Position numbers and translations under genes: made by a program. Shown piece after piece: positions 1-11,043 of a stretch of DNA of 64,000 bases. The DNA is from Acanthosepion lycidas (lineage: Eukaryota > Mollusca > Cephalopoda > Sepiida > Sepiidae). The notes below the pieces were generated by a model. That model searched no databases and was not told the DNA's origin. It saw nothing but the letters and a program-made list of their open reading frames with translations. Position 1 is the first letter of the stretch; every line of letters starts with the position of its first letter. The stretch is from positions 56,181,292 to 56,245,291 of the forward strand of contig OZ010611.1 of the NCBI GenBank assembly GCA_963932145.1, read 5' to 3'.

Positions 1-149
1 TCTCTTCTGTTTGTGCCTTGTCTTTAGCTTTTTCTTCTATATTTAACTTTATGTAGAGGCTAGGCCCCTTTCTAAATCTTGGTTGGAATTATTTTTCATT
101 CTAATTCATAGAAATGGAGTAGCGTGCAATGGTGTCATCTCATACAACA

Positions 150-228
150 GTGAGTTAGGAGAAAAAATTTGTGGGCACAAAATGGGTGATCAGTGTCTTA
201 TTCTCTTCTGTTTATGCCTTGTCTTTAG
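150..228 (+). other. Intron-like donor/acceptor pair inside the monomer (one example)
   Basis: GTGAGT at 150-155 resembles a strong 5' splice site. The AG at 227-228 is preceded by a long pyrimidine-rich tract (TCTTATTCTCTTCTGTTTAT and CCTTGTCTTT), which resembles a 3' splice site. The interval is 79 nt and contains the dyad. The same pair recurs in most monomers; some carry GTGAGG or GTGATT instead of GTGAGT. The resemblance is visible. That the array is transcribed and spliced is not shown, and chance is a reasonable explanation in T-rich DNA. Confidence 0.3.
168..192. other. Conserved dyad plus TGATCA palindrome (one example; present in most monomers)
   Basis: TTTGTG and CACAAA form perfect 6-bp inverted arms around a 2-bp GG spacer at 168-181. 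The six-base palindrome TGATCA follows at 187-192. The pair recurs at the same place in most monomers, and TGATCA is among the least varied parts of the unit. One large subfamily carries TTTGTTGGCACAAA, which breaks one base pair of the dyad. A short dyad in a satellite could be a protein-binding site or a weak cruciform former. The sequence alone does not show that anything binds, and no known protein site is claimed. Confidence 0.7.
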
Positions 229-879
229 CTTTTTCTTCTATATTTAACTTTATGTAGAGGCTAGGCCCCTTTCTAAATCTTCGTTGAAATTATTTTTCCT
301 TCTAATTCATAGAAATGGAGTAGCGTGCAATGGTGTCGTCTCATGCAACAGTGAGTTAGGAGAAAAAATTTGTGGGCACAAAATGGGTGATCAGTGTCTT
401 ATTCTCTTCTGTTTGTGCCTTGTCTTTAGCTTTTTCTTCTATATTTAACTTTATGTAGAGGCTAGGCCCCTTTCTAAATCTTGGTTGGAATTATTTTTCA
501 TTCTAATTCATAGAAATGGAGTAGCGTGCAATGGTGTCATCTCATACAACAGTGAGTTAGGAGAAAAAATTTGTGGGCACAAAATGGGTGATCAGTGTCT
601 TATTCTCTTCTGTTTGTGCCTTGTCTTTAGCTATTTCTTCTATATTTAACTTTATGTAGAGGCTAGGCCCCCCTCTAAATCTTGGTTGAAATTATTTTTC
701 ATTCTAATTCATAGAAATGGAGTAGCGTGCAATGGTGTCATCTCATACAACAGTGAGTTAGGAGAAAAAATTTGTGGGCACAAAATGGGTGATCAGTGTC
801 TTATTCTTTTTTGTTTGTGCCTTTGTTTAGATTTTTCTTCTATATTTAACTTTATGTAGAGGCTTGTCCCCACTCTAAA

Positions 880-1200
880 TCTTGGTTGAAATTATTTTTC
901 ATTCTAATTCATAGAAATGGAGTAGCGTGCAATGGTGTCGTCTCATACAACAGTGAGTTAGTAGAAAAAATTTGTGGGCATAAAATGGGTGATCAGTGTC
1001 TTATTCTCTTCAGTTTGTGCCTTGTCTTTAGCTTTTTCTTCTATATTTAACTTTATGTAGAGGCTAGGCCCCGCTCCAAATCTTGGTTAAAATTATTTTT
1101 CATTCTAATTCATAGAAATGGAGTAGCGTGCAATAGTGTCGTCTCATACAACAGTGAGTTAGCAGAAGAATTTCGTGGGCACAAAATGGGTGATCAGTGT
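880..1200 (+). repeat. Block with TTTCGTGGGCAC monomer, copy 1 (repeated 9 monomers on)
   Basis: Shared rare markers GTGGGCATAAAATGG, CTCTTCAGTTTG, CCCCGCTCCAAATC, AATAGTGTCG and GCAGAAGAATTTCG recur at an offset of exactly 1809 bp (9 x 201), at about 2689-3009. The pair records an in-register duplication of roughly one and a half monomers or more. Confidence 0.86.
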
Positions 1201-1205
1201 CTTAT

Positions 1206-1818
1206 TCTCTTCTGTTTGTGCCTTGTCTTTAGCTTTTTCTTCTATATTTAACTTTATGTAGAGGCTAGGCCCCTTTCTAAATCTTGGTTGGAATTATTTT
1301 TCATTCTAATTCATAGAAATGGAGTAGCGTGCAATGGTGTCATCTCATACAACAGTGAGTTAGGAGAAAAAATTTGTGGGCACAAAATGGGTGATCAGTG
1401 TCTTATTCTCTTCTGTTTATGCCTTGTCTTTAGCTTTTTCTTCTATATTTAACTTTATGTAGAGGCTAGGCCCCTTTCTAAATCTTCGTTGAAATTATTT
1501 TTCCTTCTAATTCATAGAAATGGAGTAGCGTGCAATGGTGTCGTCTCATGCAACAGTGAGTTAGGAGAAAAAATTTGTGGGCACAAAATGGGTGATCAGT
1601 GTCTTATTCTCTTCTGTTTGTGCCTTGTCTTTAGCTTTTTCTTCTATATTTAACTTTATGTAGAGGCTAGGCCCCTTTCTAAATCTTGGTTGGAATTATT
1701 TTTCATTCTAATTCATAGAAATGGAGTAGCGTGCAATGGTGTCATCTCATACAACAGTGAGTTAGGAGAAAAAATTTGTGGGCACAAAATGGGTGATCAG
1801 TGTCTTATTCTCTTCTGT
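1206..1818 (+). repeat. Three-monomer block, copy 2 of the block at 1-612
   Basis: This is the downstream copy of the three-monomer block at the left edge of the window, at offset 1205 bp. It keeps the same alternation of TTGG- and TTCG-type monomers. It then passes into a different continuation (CTTTTATATTTAAC near 1842), which marks a recombination or copying boundary. Confidence 0.87.
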
Positions 1819-2688
1819 TTATGCCTTGTCTTTAGCTTTTTCTTTTATATTTAACTTTATGTAGAGGCTAGGCCCCTTTCTAAATCTTCGTTGAAATTAT
1901 TTTTCCTTCTAATTCTTAGAAATGGAGTAGCGTGCAATGGTGTCGTCTCATACAACAGTGAATTAGGAGAAAAAATTTGTGGGCACAAAATGGGTGATCA
2001 GTGTCTTATTCTCTTCTGTTTGTGCCTTGTCTTTAGCTTTTTCTTCTATATTTGACTTTATGTAGAGGCTAGGCCCCCCACTAAATCTTGTTTGAAATTA
2101 TTTTTCATTCTAATTAATAGAAATGGAGTAGCGTTCAATGGTGTCGACTCATACAACAGTGATTTAGGAGAAAAAATTTGTGGGCACAAAATGGGTGATC
2201 AGTGTCTTATTCTCTTCTGTTTATGCCTTGTCTTTAGCTTTTTCTTCTATATTTAACTTTATGTAGAGGCTAGGCCCCTTTCTAAATCTTCGTTGAAATT
2301 ATTTTTCCTTCTAATTCATAGAAATGGAGTAGCGTGCAATGGTGTCGTCTCATGCAACAGTGAGTTAGGAGAAAAAATTTGTGGGCACAAAATGGGTGAT
2401 CAGTGTCTTATTCTCTTCTGTTTGTGCCTTGTCTTTAGCTTTTTCTTCTATATTTAACTTTATGTAGAGGCTAGTCCCCTTTCTAAATCTTGGTTGGAAT
2501 TATTTTTCATTCTAATTCGTAGAAATGGAGTAGCGTGCAATGGTGTCGTCTCATACAACAGTGAATTAGGAGAAAAAATTTGTGGGCACAAAATGGGTGA
2601 TCAGTGTCTTATTCTCTTCTGTTTGTGCCTTGTCTTTAGCTTTTTCTTCTATATTTAACTTTATGTAGAGGCTAGGCCCCCCTCTAAA

Positions 2689-3009
2689 TCTTGGTTGAAA
2701 TTATTTTTCATTCTAATTCATAGAAATGGAGTAGCGTGCAATGGTGTCGTCTCATACAACAGTGAGTTAGTAGAAAAAATTTGTGGGCATAAAATGGGTG
2801 ATCAGTGTCTTATTCTCTTCAGTTTGTGCCTTGTCTTTAGCTTTTTCTTCTATATTTAACTTTATGTAGAGGCTAGGCCCCGCTCCAAATCTTGGTTAAA
2901 ATTATTTTTCATTCTAATTCATAGAAATGGAGTAGCGTGCAATAGTGTCGTCTCATACAACAGTGAGTTAGCAGAAGAATTTCGTGGGCACAAAATGGGT
3001 GATCAGTGT
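2689..3009 (+). repeat. Block with TTTCGTGGGCAC monomer, copy 2
   Basis: Copy 2 of the block at 880-1200, offset 1809 bp, with the same rare markers. Directly after it the sequence switches to a monomer with TAGCTATTTC at 3042. That monomer matches position 631 at a different offset (2411 bp, 12 monomers less 1 bp). Two copying histories therefore meet here. Confidence 0.85.
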
Positions 3010-4500
3010 TTTATTCTCTTCTGTTTGTGCCTTGTCTTTAGCTATTTCTTCTATATTTAACTTTATGTAGAGGCTAGGCCCCCCTCTAAATCTTGGTTGA
3101 AATTATTTTTCATTCTAATTCATAGAAATGGAGTAGCGTGCAATGGTGTCATCTCATACAACAGTGAGTTAGGAGAAAAAATTTGTGGGCACAAAATGGG
3201 TGATCAGTGTCTTATTCTTTTTTGTTTGTGCCTTTGTTTAGATTTTTCTTCTATATTTAACTTTATGTAGAGGCTTGTCCCCACTCTAAATCTTGGTTGA
3301 AATTATTTTTCATTCTAATTCATAGAAATGGAGTAGTGTGCAATGGTGTCGTCTCATACAACAGTGAGTTAGGAGAAAGAATTTGTTGGCACAAAATGTG
3401 TGATCAGTGTCTTATTCTCTTCTGTTTGTGCCTTGTCTTTAGCTTTTTCTTCTATATTTAAATTTATGTAGAGGCTAGGCCCCCCTCTAAATCTTCGTTG
3501 AAATTATTTTTCATTCTAATTAATAGAAATGGAGTAGCGTGAAATGGTGTCGTCTCATAAAAATGTGAGTTAGCAGATAAAATTTGTGGGCACAAAATGG
3601 GTGATCAGTGTCTTATTCTCTTCTGTTTATGCCTTGTCTTTAGTTTTTTCTTCTATATTTAACTTTATATAGAGGCTAGTCCCCTTTCTAAATCTTGGTT
3701 GAAATTATTTTTCATTCTAATTCATAGAAATGGAGTAGCATGCAATGGTGTCGTCTCATACAACAGTGAGTTAGGAGAAAAAATTTGTGGGCACAAAATG
3801 GGTGATCAGTGTCTTATTCTCTTCTGTTTGTGCCTTGTCTTTAGCTTTTTCTTCTATATTTAACTTTATGTAGAGGCTAGGCCCCCCTCTAAATCTTGGT
3901 TGAAATTATTTTTCATTCTAATTAATAGAAATGGAGTAGCGTGCAATGGTGTCGTCTCATACAACAGTGAGTTAGTAGAAAAAATTTGTGGGCACAAAAT
4001 GGGTGATCAGTGTCTTATTCTCTTCTGTTTGTACCTTGTCTTTAGCTTTTTCTTCTATATTTAACTTTATGTAGAGGCTAGGCCCCTTTTTAAATCTTGG
4101 TTGTAATTATTTTTCATTCTAATTCATAGAAATGGAGTAGCGTGCAATGGTGTCGTCTCATACAACTGTGAGTTAGCAGATAAAATTTGTGGGCACAAAA
4201 TGGGTGATCAGTGTCTTATTCTCTTCTGTTTATGCCTTGTCTTTAGCTTTTTCTTCTATATTTAACTTTATGTTGAGGCTAGGCCCCCCTCTAAATCTTG
4301 GTTGAAATTATTTTTCATTCTAATTCATAGAAATGGAGTAGCGTGCAATGGTGTCGTCTCATACAACAGTGAGTTAGGAGAAAAAATTTGTGGGCACAAA
4401 ATGGGTGATCAGTGTCTTATTCTCTTTTGTTTGTGCCTTGTCTTTAGCTTTTTCTTCTATATTTAACTTTATGTAGAGGCTAGGCCCCCCTCTAAATCTT

Positions 4501-5078
4501 GGTTGAAATTATTTTTCATTCTAATTAATAGAAATCGAGTAGCGTGCAATGGTGTCGTCTCATACAACTGTGAGTTAGCAGATAAAATTTGTGGGCACAA
4601 AATGGGTGATCAGTGTCTTATCCTCTTCTGTTTGTGCCTTGTCTTTAGCTTTTTCTTCTATATTTAACATTATGTAGAGGCTAGGACCCCCTCTAAATCT
4701 TGGTTGAAATTATTTTTCATTCTAATTCATAGAAATGGAGTCGCGTGCAATGGTGTCGTCTCATACAACAGTGAGGTAGGAGAAAAAATTTGTTGGCACA
4801 AAATGGGTGATCAGTGTCTTATTCTCTTCTGTTTGTGCCTTGTCTTTAGCTTTTTCTTCTATATTGAACTTTATGTAGAGGCTAGGCCTCCCTCTAAATC
4901 TTGGTTGAAATTATTTTTCATTCTAATTAATAGAAATGGAGTAGCGTTCAATGGTGTCGTCTCATACAACAGTGAGTTAGGAGAAAAATTTGTGGGCACA
5001 AAATGGGTGATCAGTGTCTTATTCTCTTCTGTTTGTGCCTTGTCTTTAGCTTTTTCTTCTATATTTAACTTTATGTAG
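4501..5078 (+). repeat. Three-monomer cassette, first of eight copies
   Basis: The cassette has three consecutive marked monomers. The first has GAAATCGAG with CTGTGAGTTAGCAGAT and TTATCCTCTTC. The second has TTTAACATTATG, GGACCCCC, GGAGTCGCGTGC and GAGGTAGG. The third has ATATTGAAC, GGCCTCCC and a one-base-short A run (GGAGAAAAATTTGTG). GAAATCGAG marks copies at 4531, 6339, 7142, 8146, 11160, 13370 and 16987. An eighth copy near 14.57-14.96 kb lacks that marker. Spacings are 9, 4, 5, 15, 11, 6 and 12 monomers. Because ATATTTAAC has become ATATTGAAC, the stop normally found once per monomer is lost and a 124-codon frame opens (4704-5078). It starts at TTG, not ATG, and I do not regard it as a gene. 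Confidence 0.88.
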
Positions 5079-6309
5079 AGGCTATGCCCCCCTCTAAATC
5101 TTGGTTGAAATTATTTTTCATTCTAATTCATAGAAATGGAGTAGCGTTCAATGGTGTCGTCTCATACAACAGTGAGTTAGGAGAAAAATTTTGTGGGCAC
5201 AAAATGGGTGATCAGTGTCTTACTCTCTTCTGTTTGGGCCTTGTCTTTAGCTTTTCCTTCTATATTTAACTTTATGTAGAGGCTAGGCCCCCCTCTAAAT
5301 CTTGGTTGAAATTATTTTTCATTGGAATTAATAGAAATGGAGTAGCGTTCAATGGTGTCGTCTCATAGAACAGTGAGTTAGGAGAAAAAATTTGTGGGCA
5401 CAAAATGGGTGATCAGTGTCTTATTCTCATCTGTTTGTGCCTTGTCTTTAGCTTTTTCTTCTATATTTAACTTTATGTAGAGGCTAGGCCCCTTTCTAAA
5501 TCTTCGTTGAAATTTTTTTTCATTCTAATTCATAGAAATGGAGTAGCGTGCAATGGTGTCGTCTCATACAACAGTGAGTTAGGAGAAAAATTTTGTGGGC
5601 ACAAAATGGGTGATAAGTGTCTTATTCTCTTCTGTTTGTGCCTTGTCTTTAGCTTTTTCTTCTATATTTAACTTTATGTAGAGGCTAGGCCCCCCTCTAA
5701 ATCTTGGTTGAAATTATTTTTCATTCTAATTCATAGAAATGGAGTAGCGTTCAATGGTGTCGTCTCATACAACAGTGAGTTAGGAGAAAAATTTTGTGGG
5801 CACAAAATGGGTGATCAGTGTCTTACTCTCTTCTGTTTGTGCCTTGTCTTTAGCTTTTCCTTCTATATTTAACTTTATGTAGAGGCTAGGCCCCCCTCTA
5901 AATCTTGGTTGAAATTATTTTTCATTGTAATTAATAGAAATGGAGTAGCGTTCAATGGTGTCGTCTCATACAACAGTGAGTTAGGAGAAAAAATTTGTGC
6001 GCACAAAATGGGTGATCAGTGTCTTATTCTCTTCTGTTTGTGCCTTGTCTTTAGCTTTTTCTTCTATATTTAACTTTATGTAGAGGCTAGGCCCCTTTCT
6101 AAATCTTCGTTGAAATTTTTTTTCATTCTAATTCATAGAAATGGAGTAGCGTGCAATGGTGTCGTCTCATACAACAGTGAGTTAGGAGAAAAAATTTGTG
6201 GGCACAAAATGTGTGATCAGTGTCTTATTCTCTTCTGTTTGTGCCTTGTCTTTAGCTTTTTCTTCTATATTTAACTTTATGTAGAGGCTAGGCCCCCCTC
6301 TAAATCTTG

Positions 6310-6886
6310 GTTGAAATTATTTTTCATTCTAATTAATAGAAATCGAGTAGCGTGCAATGGTGTCGTCTCATACAACTGTGAGTTAGCAGATAAAATTTGT
6401 GGGCACAAAATGGGTGATCAGTGTCTTATCCTCTTCTGTTTGTGCCTTGTCTTTAGCTTTTTCTTCTATATTTAACATTATGTAGAGGCTAGGACCCCCT
6501 CTAAATCTTGGTTGAAATTATTTTTCATTCTAATTCATAGAAATGGAGTCGCGTGCAATGGTGTCGTCTCATACAACAGTGAGGTAGGAGAAAAAATTTG
6601 TTGGCACAAAATTGGTGATCAGTGTCTTATTCTCTTCTGTTTGTGCCTTGTCTTTAGCTTTTTCTTCTATATTGAACTTTATGTAGAGGCTAGGCCTCCC
6701 TCTAAATCTTGGTTGAAATTATTTTTCATTCTAATTAATAGAAATGGAGTAGCGTTCAATGGTGTCGTCTCATACAACTGTGAGTTAGGAGAAAAATTTG
6801 TGGGCACAAAATGGGTGATCAGTGTCTTATTCTCTTCTGTTTGTGCCTTGTCTTTAGCTTTTTCTTCTATATTTAACTTTATGTAG
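6310..6886 (+). repeat. Three-monomer cassette, copy 2
   Basis: Same three marked monomers as at 4501-5078, offset 1808 bp (9 monomers less one base). It carries AAAATTGGTGATC in the second monomer, a change shared with the next copy. Confidence 0.85.
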
Positions 6887-7112
6887 AGGCTAGGCCCCTT
6901 TCTAAATCTTCGTTGAAATTTTTTTTCATTCTAATTCATAGAAATGGAGTAGCGTGCAATGGTGTCGTCTCATACAACAGTGAGTTAGGAGAAAAAATTT
7001 GTGGGCACAAAATGTGTGATCAGTGTCTTATTCTCTTCTGTTTGTGCCTTGTCTTTAGCTTTTTCTTCTATATTTTACTTTATGTAGAGGCTAGGCCCCC
7101 CTCTAAATCTTG

Positions 7113-7689
7113 GTTGAAATTATTTTTCATTCTAATTAATAGAAATCGAGTAGCGTGCAATGGTGTCGTCTCATACAACTGTGAGTTAGCAGATAAAATT
7201 TGTGGGCACAAAATGGGTGATCAGTGTCTTATCCTCTTCTGTTTGTGCCTTGTCTTTAGCTTTTTCTTCTATATTTAACATTATGTAGAGGCTAGGACCC
7301 CCTCTAAATCTTGGTTGAAATTATTTTTCATTCTAATTCATAGAAATGGAGTCGCGTGCAATGGTGTCGTCTCATACAACAGTGAGGTAGGAGAAAATAT
7401 TTGTTGGCACAAAATTGGTGATCAGTGTCTTATTCTCTTCTGTTTGTGCCTTGTCTTTAGCTTTTTCTTCTATATTGAACTTTATGTAGAGGCTAGGCCT
7501 CCCTCTAAATCTTGGTTGAAATTATTTTTCATTCTAATTAATAGAAATGGAGTAGCGTTCAATGGTGTCGTCTCATACAACTGTGAGTTAGGAGAAAAAT
7601 TTGTGGGCACAAAATGGGTGATCAGTGTCTTATTCTCTTCTGTTTGTGCCTTGTCTTTAGCTTTTTCTTCTATATTTAACTTTATGTAG
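7113..7689 (+). repeat. Three-monomer cassette, copy 3
   Basis: Offset 803 bp (4 monomers less one base) from copy 2. It shares the AAAATTGGTG change with copy 2, so the 4-monomer block between them was probably duplicated in tandem. The preceding monomer has ATATTTTACTT (7070s), which again removes the usual stop and opens a frame at 6913-7278. Confidence 0.85.
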
Positions 7690-8029
7690 AGGCTAGGCCC
7701 CCCTCTAAATCTTGGTTGAAATTATTTTTCATTCTAATTCATAGAAATGGAGTAGCGTTCAATGGTGTCGTCTCATACAACAGTGAGTTAGGAGAAAAAT
7801 TTTGTGGGCACAAAATGGGTGATCAGTGTCTTACTCTCTTCTGTTTGCGCCTTGTCTTTAGCTTTTCCTTCTATATTTAACTTTATGTAGAGGCTAGGCC
7901 CCCCTCTAAATCTTGGTTGAAATTATTTTTCATTGTAATTAATAGAAATGGAGTAGCGTTCAATGGTGTCGTCTCATACAACAGTGAGTTAGGAGAAAAA
8001 ATTTGTGGGCACAAAATGGGTGATCAGTG

Positions 8030-9844
8030 TCTTATTCTCTTCTGTTTGTGCCTTGTCTTTAGCTTTTTCTTCTATATTTAACTTTATGTAGAGGCTAGGC
8101 CCCCCTCTAAATCTTGGTTGAAATTATTTTTCATTCTAATTAATAGAAATCGAGTAGCGTGCAATGGTGTCGTCTCATACAACTGTGAGTTAGCAGATAA
8201 AATTTGTGGGCACAAAATGGGTGATCAGTGTCTTATCCTCTTCTGTTTGTGCCTTGTCTTTAGCTTTTTCTTCTATATTTAACATTATGTAGAGCCTAGG
8301 ACCCCCTCTAAATCTTGGTTGAAATTATTTTTCATTCTAATTCATAGAAATGGAGTCGCGTGCAATGGTGTCGTCTCATACAACAGTGAGGTAGGAGAAA
8401 AAATTTGTTGGCACAAAATGGGTGATCAGTGTCTTATTCTCTTCTGTTTGTGCCTTGTCTTTAGCTTTTTCTTCTATATTGAACTTTATGTAGAGGCTAG
8501 GCCGCCCTCTAAATCTTGGTTGAAATTATTTTTCATTCTAATTCATAGAAATGGAGTAGCGTTCAATGGTGTCGTCTCATACAACAGTGAGTTAGGAGAA
8601 AAATTTGTGGGCACAAAATGGGTGATCAGTGTCTTATTCTCTTCTGTTTGTGCCTTGTCTTTAGCTTTTTCTTCTATATTTAACTTTATGTAGAGGCTAG
8701 GCCCCCCTCTAAATCTTGGTTGAAATTATTTTTCATTCTAATTCATAGAAATGGAGTAGCGTTCAATGGTGTCGTCTCATACAACAGTGAGTTAGGAGAA
8801 AAATTTTGTGGGCACAAAATGGGTGATCAGTGTCTTACTCTCTTCTGTTTGCGCCTTGTCTTTAGCTTTTCCTTCTATATTTAACTTTATGTAGAGGCTA
8901 GGCCCCCCTCTAAATCTTGGTTGAAATTATTTTTCATTGTAATTAATAGAAATGGAGTAGCGTTCAATGGTGTCGTCTCATACAACAGTGAGTTAGGAGA
9001 AAAAATTTGTGGGCACAAAATGGGTGATCAGTGTCTTATTCTCTTCTCTTTATGCCTTGTCTTTAGCTTTTTCTTCTATATTTAACTTTATGTAGAGGCT
9101 AGGCCCCTTTCTAAATCTTCGTTGAAATTATTTTTCCTTCTAATTCATAGAAATGGAGTAGCGTGCAATGGTGTCGTCTCATGCAACAGTGAGTTAGGAG
9201 AAAAAATTTGTGGGCACAAAATGGGTGATCAGTGTCTTATTCTCTTCTGTTTGTGCCTTGTCTTTAGCTTTTTCTTCTATATTTAACTTTATGTAGAGGC
9301 TAGTCCCCTTTCTAAATCTTGGTTCGAATTATTTTTCATTCTAATTCGTAGAAATGGAGTAGCGTGCAATGGTGTCGTCTCATACAACAGTGAATTAGGA
9401 GAAAAAATTTGTGGGCACAAAATGGGTGATCAGTGTCTTATTCTCTTCTGTTTGTGCCTTGTCTTTAGCTTTTTCTTCTATATTTAACTTTATGTAGAGG
9501 CTAGGCCCCCCTCTAAATCTTGGTTGAAATTATTTTTCATTCTAATTAATAGAAATGGAGTAGCGTTCAATGGTGTCGACTCATACAACAGTGAGTTAGG
9601 AGAAAAAATTTGTGGGCACAAAATGGGTGATCAGTGTCTTATTCTCTTCTGTTTATGCCTTGTCTTTAGCTTTTTCTTCTATATTTAACTTTATGTAGAG
9701 GCTAGGCCCCTTTCTAAATCTTCGTTGAAATTATTTTTCCTTCTAATTAATAGAAATGGAGTAGCGTGCAATGGTGTCGTCTCATGCAACAGTGAGTTAG
9801 GAGAAAAAATTTGTGGGCACAAAATGGGTGATCAGTGTCTTATT
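8030..9844 (+). repeat. Nine-monomer block, copy 1 of a 15-monomer-spaced duplication
   Basis: This block matches about 11044-12858 at offset 3014 bp (15 monomers less one base). It includes a copy of the three-monomer cassette, the CTCTTCTCTTTATG monomer, the TTGGTTCGAATT monomer and the GTGTCGACTC monomer (GTCGAC at 9575 and 12589). By eye about eight substitutions separate the copies over 1.8 kb. The match ends where this copy reads TTATTCTC and the other TTATCCTC. Confidence 0.9.
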
Positions 9845-10440
9845 CTCTTCTGTTTGTGCCTTGTCTTTAGCTTTTTCTTCTATATTTAACTTTATGTAGA
9901 GGCTAGTCCCCTTTCTAAATCTTGGTTGGAATTATTTTTCATTCTAATTCGTAGAAATGGAGTAGCGTGCAATGGTGTCGTCTCATACAACAGTGAATTA
10001 GGAGAAAAAATTTGTGGGCACAAAATGGGTGATCAGTGTCTTATTCTCTTCTGTTTGTGCCTTGTCTTTAGCTTTTTCTTCTATATTTAACTTTATGTAG
10101 AGGCTAGCCCCCCCTCTAAATCTTGGTTGAAATTATTTTTCATTCTAATTAATAGAAATGGAGTAGCGTTCAATGGTGTCGACTCATACAACAGTGAGTT
10201 AGGAGAAAAAATTTGTGGGCACAAAATGGGTGATCAGTGTCTTATTCTCTTCTGTTTATGCCTTGTCTTTAGCTTTTTCTTCTATATTTAACTTTATGTA
10301 GAGGCTAGGCCCCTTTCTAAATCTTCGTTGAAATTATTTTTCCTTCTAATTAATAGAAATGGAGTAGCGTGCAATGGTGTCGTCTCATGCAACAGTGAGT
10401 TAGGAGAAAAAATTTGTGGGCACAAAATGGGTGATCAGTG
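9240..10440 (+). repeat. Three-monomer unit duplicated in tandem (603 bp x 2)
   Basis: Markers CTAGTCCCC (TAGTCCCC at 9301 and 9904), ATTCGTAG and GTCGAC (9575 and 10178) repeat at exactly 603 bp. The two copies are adjacent. The second is followed by a TTATCCTC / TTGTCTTGAGC monomer that recurs 2411 bp (12 monomers less one base) downstream. Confidence 0.88.
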
Positions 10441-11043
10441 TCTTATCCTCTTCTGTTTGTGCCTTGTCTTGAGCTTTTTCTTCTATATTTAACTTTATGT
10501 AGAGGCTAGGCCCCTTTCTAAATCTTCGTTGAAATTTTTTTTGATTCTAATTCATAGAAATGGAGTAGCGTGCAATGGTGTCGTCTCATACAACAGTGAG
10601 TTAGGAGAAAAATTTTGTGGGCACAAAATGGGTGATCAGTGTCTTACTCTCTTCTGTTTGTGCCTTGTCTTTAGCTTTTCCTTCTATATTTAACTTTATG
10701 TAGAGGCTAGGCCCCCCTCTAAATCTTGGTTGAAATTATTTTTCATTGTAATTAATAGAAATGGAGTAGCGTTCAATGGTGTCGTCTCATACAACAGTGA
10801 GTTAGGAGAAAAAATTTGTGCGCACAAAATGGGTGATCAGTGTCTTATTCTCTTCTGTTTGTGCCTTGTCTTTAGCTTTTTCTTCTATATTTAACTTTAT
10901 GTAGAGGCTAGGCCCCTTTCTAAATCTTCGTTGAAATTTTTTTTCATTCTAATTCATAGAAATGGAGTAGCGTGCAATGGTGTCGTCTCATACAACAGTG
11001 AGTTAGGAGAAAAAATTTGTGGGCACAAAATGTGTGATCAGTG

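Larger units (their letters stand above)
51..251 (+). repeat. Reference monomer of the 201-bp satellite (first complete unit)
   Basis: In the order read here, the unit begins with ATGTAGAGGCTAGG and then a C-rich variable stretch, CCCCTTTCT in this copy and CCCCCCTCT in many others. An A/T-rich segment follows (TGGAATTATTTTTCATTC, usually TTGAAATT), then GAAATGGAGTAGCGTGCAAT. Next come CATACAACAGTGAGTTAGG, a run AAAAAATTT, and the dyad TTTGTGGGCACAAA. The unit closes with TGATCA and a roughly 60-bp T/C-rich segment ending in CTTCTATATTTAAC. By hand count the consensus is about 37% G+C. The plus strand is strongly T-rich in one third and A/G-rich in the segment before the dyad, so the unit has marked strand asymmetry. 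The choice of start point is arbitrary. Confidence 0.97.
1..612 (+). repeat. Three-monomer block, duplicated six monomers downstream (copy 1)
   Basis: Positions 1 to about 612 match 1206 to about 1818 at a constant offset of 1205 bp. The offset is six monomers, one of them 1 bp short. Shared markers are TTGGTTGGAATT with GTGTCATCTC, then TCTTCGTTGAAATT with TTTTCCTTC and CATGCAACAG, then TTGGTTGGAATT again. The match breaks where copy 1 has TAGCTATTTC and copy 2 continues with TAGCTTTTTC. Confidence 0.88.
1..4500 (+). repeat. Array zone 1: mixed canonical monomers with short higher-order duplications
   Basis: About 22 monomers mix the CCCCTTTCT and CCCCCCTCT types, mostly with ATTCATAG and GCGTGCAATGG. 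Two monomers with CCCCGCTCC and TTAAAATT (near 1070 and 2880) foreshadow the subfamily that dominates around 20 kb. A monomer with the shortened sequence CCTTTGTTTAG occurs near 820 and again near 3231. It is 200 bp long and shifts the local register by one base. No gene or other element is seen. Confidence 0.85.

Noticed and set aside
270-300. CENP-B box in monomers reading CTTCGTTGAAATTATTT
   Set aside because: The TTCG half and the central A match the known box, but the required CGGG half reads TATT in every copy seen, and most monomers have TTGG instead of TTCG. It is a half match only.
4704-5078. 124-codon open frame, with relatives at 6512, 7315, 8319, 11333, 13543 and 17160, as a multigene family
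   Set aside because: It begins at TTG, spans slightly under two satellite monomers, arises from one lost stop, and ends at a register shift. All of it is ordinary repeat sequence.
5084-5269. 61-codon frame with an ATG start
   Set aside because: The ATG comes from one substitution (GGCTATGCCC for GGCTAGGCCC) in a single monomer, and the frame closes at the usual ATATTTAAC stop.
9320-9335. RNA polymerase III B-box (GGTTCGAAT) suggesting a tRNA- or SINE-derived unit
   Set aside because: The match is incomplete, occurs in only two related monomers (9321 and about 12335), and arises from one substitution of GGTTGGAATT. No A-box or tRNA fold is seen.
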